Assembly (NCBI RefSeq): GCF_037325665.1
Contig: NC_090252.1
Coordinates: 67,810,680 to 67,874,679 of the forward strand
From: Littorina saxatilis
Lineage: Eukaryota > Mollusca > Gastropoda > Littorinimorpha > Littorinidae
Reading direction: 5' to 3'
Length of the DNA: 64,000 nt
The position numbers and the translations under genes were made by a program. The notes below the pieces were generated by a model. The model saw only the letters and a list, made by a program, of their open reading frames with translations, made no database searches and was not told where the DNA came from. Below, piece after piece: positions 59,994-64,000 of the stretch (position 1 is its first letter; each line of letters begins with the position of its first letter).

Positions 59994-60556
59994 GGCACAG
60001 GATAGGATCATGCTGCCACTTGGGCACCTAATTACCACAGGCATTTGCACAGGATAGGATCATGCTGCCACTTGGGCACCTAATTACCACAGGCATTTGC
60101 ACAGGATAGGATCATGCTGTCACTTGGGCACCTAATTACCACTGGCATTTGCACAGGATAGGATCATGCTGCCACTTGGGCACCTAATTACCACTGGCAT
60201 TTGCACAGGATAGGATCATGCTGCCACTTGGGCACCTAATTACCACAGGCATTTGCACAGGATAGGATCATGCTGCCACTTGGGCACCTAATTACCACAG
60301 GCATTTGCACAGGATAGGATCATGCTTCCACTTGGGCACCTAATTACCACAGGCATTTGCACAGGATAGGATCATGCTGCCACTTGGGCACCTAATTACC
60401 ACAGGCATTTGCACAGGATAGGATCATGCTGCCACTTGGGCACCTAATTACCACAGGCATTTGCACAGGATAGGATCATGCTGCCACTTGGGCACCTAAT
60501 TACCACAGGCATTTGCACAGGATAGGATCATGCTGCCACTTGGGCACCTAATTACC
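59994..60556 (+). repeat. 52-bp minisatellite, about 11 units
   Basis: The unit is aggataggatcatgctgcca, cttgggcacctaattacc, acaggcatttgcac. Nearly identical units; the paralog has one. Confidence 0.96.
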
Positions 60557-60665
60557 ACGAAAGCACAGCCTGTACATGTGTGTGCAGAGTGGAACAAAGT
60601 TGCCGAATTATTTGCGTAAATAACACTAACCAAAAAATCGGGTATATATTGCTTTGCCTCAATGC

Positions 60666-63600
60666 GCGGGAAGCAGGCAAGGTGTTGACGTATACACCAT
60701 GGATATGTGCTGATTCATTGAATCGTTGACGCAGGAAGCAGGCAAGGTGTTGACGTATACACCATGGATATGTGCTGATTCATTGAATCGTTGACGCAGG
60801 AAGCAGGCAAGGTGTTGACGTATACACCATGGATATGTGCTGATTCATTGAATCGTTGACGCAGGAAGCAGGCAAGGTGTTGACGTATACACGATGGATA
60901 TGTGCTGATTCATTGAATCGTTGACGCAGGAAGCAGGCAAGGTGTTGACGTATACACCATGGATATGTGCTGATTCATTGAATCGTTGACGCAGGAAGCA
61001 GGCAAGGTGTTGACGTATACACCATGGATATGTGCTGATTCATTGAATCGTTGACGCAGGAAGCAGGCAAGGTGTTGACGTATACACCATGGATATGTGC
61101 TGATTCATTGAATCGTTGACGCAGGAAGCAGGCAAGGTGTTGACGTATACACCATGGATATGTGCTGATTCATTGAATCGTTGACGCAGGAAGCAGGCAA
61201 GGTGTTGACGTATACACCATGGATATGTGCTGATTCATTGAATCGTTGACGCAGGAAGCAGGCAAGGTGTTGACGTATACACCATGGATATGTGCTGATT
61301 CATTGAATCGTTGACGCAGGAAGCAGGCAAGGTGTTGACGTATACACCATGGATATGTGCTGATTCATTGAATCGTTGACGCAGGAAGCAGGCAAGGTGT
61401 TGACGTATACACCATGGATATGTGCTGATTCATTGAATCGTTGACGCAGGAAGCAGGCAAGGTGTTGACGTATACACCATGGATATGTGCTGATTCATTG
61501 AATCGTTGACGCAGGAAGCAGGCAAGGTGTTGACGTATACACCATGGATATGTGCTGATTCATTGAATCGTTGACGCAGGAAGCAGGCAAGGTGTTGACG
61601 TATACACCATGGATATGTGCTGATTCATTGAATCGTTGACGCAGGAAGCAGGCAAGGTGTTGACGTATACACCATGGATATGTGCTGATTCATTGAATCG
61701 TTGACGCAGGAAGCAGGCAAGGTGTTGACGTATACACCATGGATATGTGCTGATTCATTGAATCGTTGACGCAGGAAGCAGGCAAGGTGTTGACGTATAC
61801 ACCATGGATATGTGCTGATTCATTGAATCGTTGACGCAGGAAGCAGGCAAGGTGTTGACGTATACACCATGGATATGTGCTGATTCATTGAATCGTTGAC
61901 GCAGGAAGCAGGCAAGGTGTTGACGTATACACCATGGATATGTGCTGATTCATTGAATCGTTGACGCAGGAAGCAGGCAAGGTGTTGACGTATACACCAT
62001 GGATATGTGCTGATTCATTGAATCGTTGACGCAGGAAGCAGGCAAGGTGTTGACGTATACACCATGGATATGTGCTGATTCATTGAATCGTTGACGCAGG
62101 AAGCAGGCAAGGTGTTGACGTATACACCATGGATATGTGCTGATTCATTGAATCGTTGACGCAGGAAGCAGGCAAGGTGTTGACGTATACACCATGGATA
62201 TGTGCTGATTCATTGAATCGTTGACGCAGGAAGCAGGCAAGGTGTTGACGTATACACCATGGATATGTGCTGATTCATTGAATCGTTGACGCAGGAAGCA
62301 GGCAAGGTGTTGACGTATACACCATGGATATGTGCTGATTCATTGAATCGTTGACGCAGGAAGCAGGCAAGGTGTTGACGTATACACGATGGATATGTGC
62401 TGATTCATTGAATCGTTGACGCAGGAAGCAGGCAAGGTGTTGACGTATACACCATGGATATGTGCTGATTCATTGAATCGTTGACGCAGGAAGCAGGCAA
62501 GGTGTTGACGTATACACCATGGATATGTGCTGATTCATTGAATCGTTGACGCAGGAAGCAGGCAAGGTGTTGACGTATACACCATGGATATGTGCTGATT
62601 CATTGAATCGTTGACGCAGGAAGCAGGCAAGGTGTTGACGTATACACCATGGATATGTGCTGATTCATTGAATCGTTGACGCAGGAAGCAGGCAAGGTGT
62701 TGACGTATACACCATGGATATGTGCTGATTCATTGAATCGTTGACGCAGGAAGCAGGCAAGGTGTTGACGTATACACCATGGATATGTGCTGATTCATTG
62801 AATCGTTGACGCAGGAAGCAGGCAAGGTGTTGACGTATACACCATGGATATGTGCTGATTCATTGAATCGTTGACGCAGGAAGCAGGCAAGGTGTTGACG
62901 TATACACCATGGATATGTGCTGATTCATTGAATCGTTGACGCAGGAAGCAGGCAAGGTGTTGACGTATACACCATGGATATGTGCTGATTCATTGAATCG
63001 TTGACGCAGGAAGCAGGCAAGGTGTTGACGTATACACCATGGATATGTGCTGATTCATTGAATCGTTGACGCAGGAAGCAGGCAAGGTGTTGACGTATAC
63101 ACCATGGATATGTGCTGATTCATTGAATCGTTGACGCAGGAAGCAGGCAAGGTGTTGACGTATACACCATGGATATGTGCTGATTCATTGAATCGTTGAC
63201 GCAGGAAGCAGGCAAGGTGTTGACGTATACACCATGGATATGTGCTGATTCATTGAATCGTTGACGCAGGAAGCAGGCAAGGTGTTGACGTATACACCAT
63301 GGATATGTGCTGATTCATTGAATCGTTGACGCAGGAAGCAGGCAAGGTGTTGACGTATACACCATGGATATGTGCTGATTCATTGAATCGTTGACGCAGG
63401 AAGCAGGCAAGGTGTTGACGTATACACCATGGATATGTGCTGATTCATTGAATCGTTGACGCAGGAAGCAGGCAAGGTGTTGACGTTTACACCATGGATA
63501 TGTGCTGATTCATTGAATCGTTGACGCAGGAAGCAGGCAAGGTGTTGACGTTTACACCATGGATATGTGCTGATTCATTGAATCGTTGACGCAGGAAGCA

Positions 63601-64000
63601 GGCAAGGTGTTGACGTTTACACCATGGATAGGTGCTGATTCATTGAATCGTTGACGCAGGAAGCAGGCAAGGTGTTGACGTATACACGATGGATATGTGC
63701 TGATTCATTGAATCGTTGACGCAGGAAGCAGGCAAGGTGTTGACGTATACACGATGGATATGTGCTGATTCATTGAATCGTTGACGCAGGAAGCAGGCAA
63801 GGTGTTGACGTATACACGATGGATATGTGCTGATTCATTGAATCGTTGACGCAGGAAGCAGGCAAGGTGTTGACGTTTACACCATGGATATGTGCTGATT
63901 CATTGAATCGTTGACGCAGGAAGCAGGCAAGGTGTTGACGTATACACGATGGATATGTGCTGATTCATTGAATCGTTGACGCAGGAAGCAGGCAAGGTGT
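60666..64000 (+). repeat. 65-bp satellite, about 51 units, runs off the window
   Basis: The unit contains gcaggaagcaggcaaggtgt, tgacgtatacaccatggata, tgtgctgattcattgaatcg and ttgac. Units from about 60930 to 63480 are almost all identical. Variants (cacgatgg for caccatgg; gtttac for gtatac) concentrate after 63480 and at a few earlier sites (60895, 62390). It has no in-frame coding meaning. Confidence 0.97.

Larger units (their letters stand above)
59205..60665 (+). repeat. Paralog of 49600-50270, expanded
   Basis: Same order of blocks as the paralog, but enlarged by a 421-bp insertion (59529-59949) and by a 52-bp minisatellite, then running into the 65-bp satellite. Confidence 0.87.

Noticed and set aside
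60666-64000. CRISPR-like regular repeats
   Set aside because: Units are contiguous with no variable spacers and lie in a eukaryotic genome; this is a satellite.

Overview
The window looks like repeat-dense nuclear DNA from a mollusc, probably a gastropod. This is an inference from the repeats (tRNA-headed SINEs ending in TGATT-type tails, the 860-bp repeat at 55.4-57.1 kb, very long CT/TG microsatellites) and from the split genes with GT-AG introns; no species marker was seen. Host coding sequence is sparse, and most of the window is transposons, foldback elements and satellites.

Host genes. (1) A three-exon gene on the minus strand (4859-6757) encodes a small protein with a domain like the cysteine-rich C-terminal domain of P2X7; its last exon is frameshifted and ends at a SINE. 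(2) A THAP zinc-finger first exon on the minus strand (25502-25706) lies head-to-head, 328 bp away, with (3) the first exon of a secreted F5/8-type (fucolectin-like) lectin gene on the plus strand (exons 26035-26107, 27999-28205, 42232-42348). The space between them holds a full CRE site. The 14-kb second intron of the lectin gene carries a plus-strand I/Jockey-like LINE (about 29.4-33.5 kb) and a minus-strand CR1/L2-like LINE. The second LINE is split by a 4.7-kb foldback element whose arms are 2 kb each.

Layout. 1-2.5 kb: two opposed copies of an unclassified repeat. 2.5-3.6 kb: a SINE interrupted by a hairpin element. 4.3-6.8 kb: the P2X7-like gene. 7-8 kb: LINE 3' ends running into microsatellites. 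9-18 kb: a 110-bp tandem array, then a third copy of the first repeat, interrupted by a young, incomplete Ty3/gypsy element (10380-17434, 1562-bp LTRs, CCCAT target duplication). The repeat copy at 1-1000 preserves the empty site. 18.4-22.3 kb: a Tc1-type DD34E transposon between inverted SINEs. 22.3-23.9 kb: a second foldback repeat. 24-29 kb: microsatellites and the THAP/lectin pair. 29-42 kb: the lectin intron. 43-49 kb: a tandem duplication, a 200-N gap, a LINE RT fragment and a MITE. 49.6-50.3 kb: the simpler paralog of 59.2-64 kb. 52.6-53.5 kb: a 38-bp minisatellite in which every unit carries a splice-donor motif. 55.4-57.1 kb: two tandem copies of the 860-bp repeat. 57.4-64 kb: three minisatellites with periods of 64, 52 and 65 bp; the last runs off the window end.

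The most informative signals are comparisons inside the window. There are empty sites for two insertions and a TA-target junction for a third. An unexpanded paralog shows the single-copy precursors of two satellites. One SINE body is carried by two different tRNA heads. Coordinates come from reading the sequence by eye; exon joins rest on splice signals and matching phases, not transcripts.
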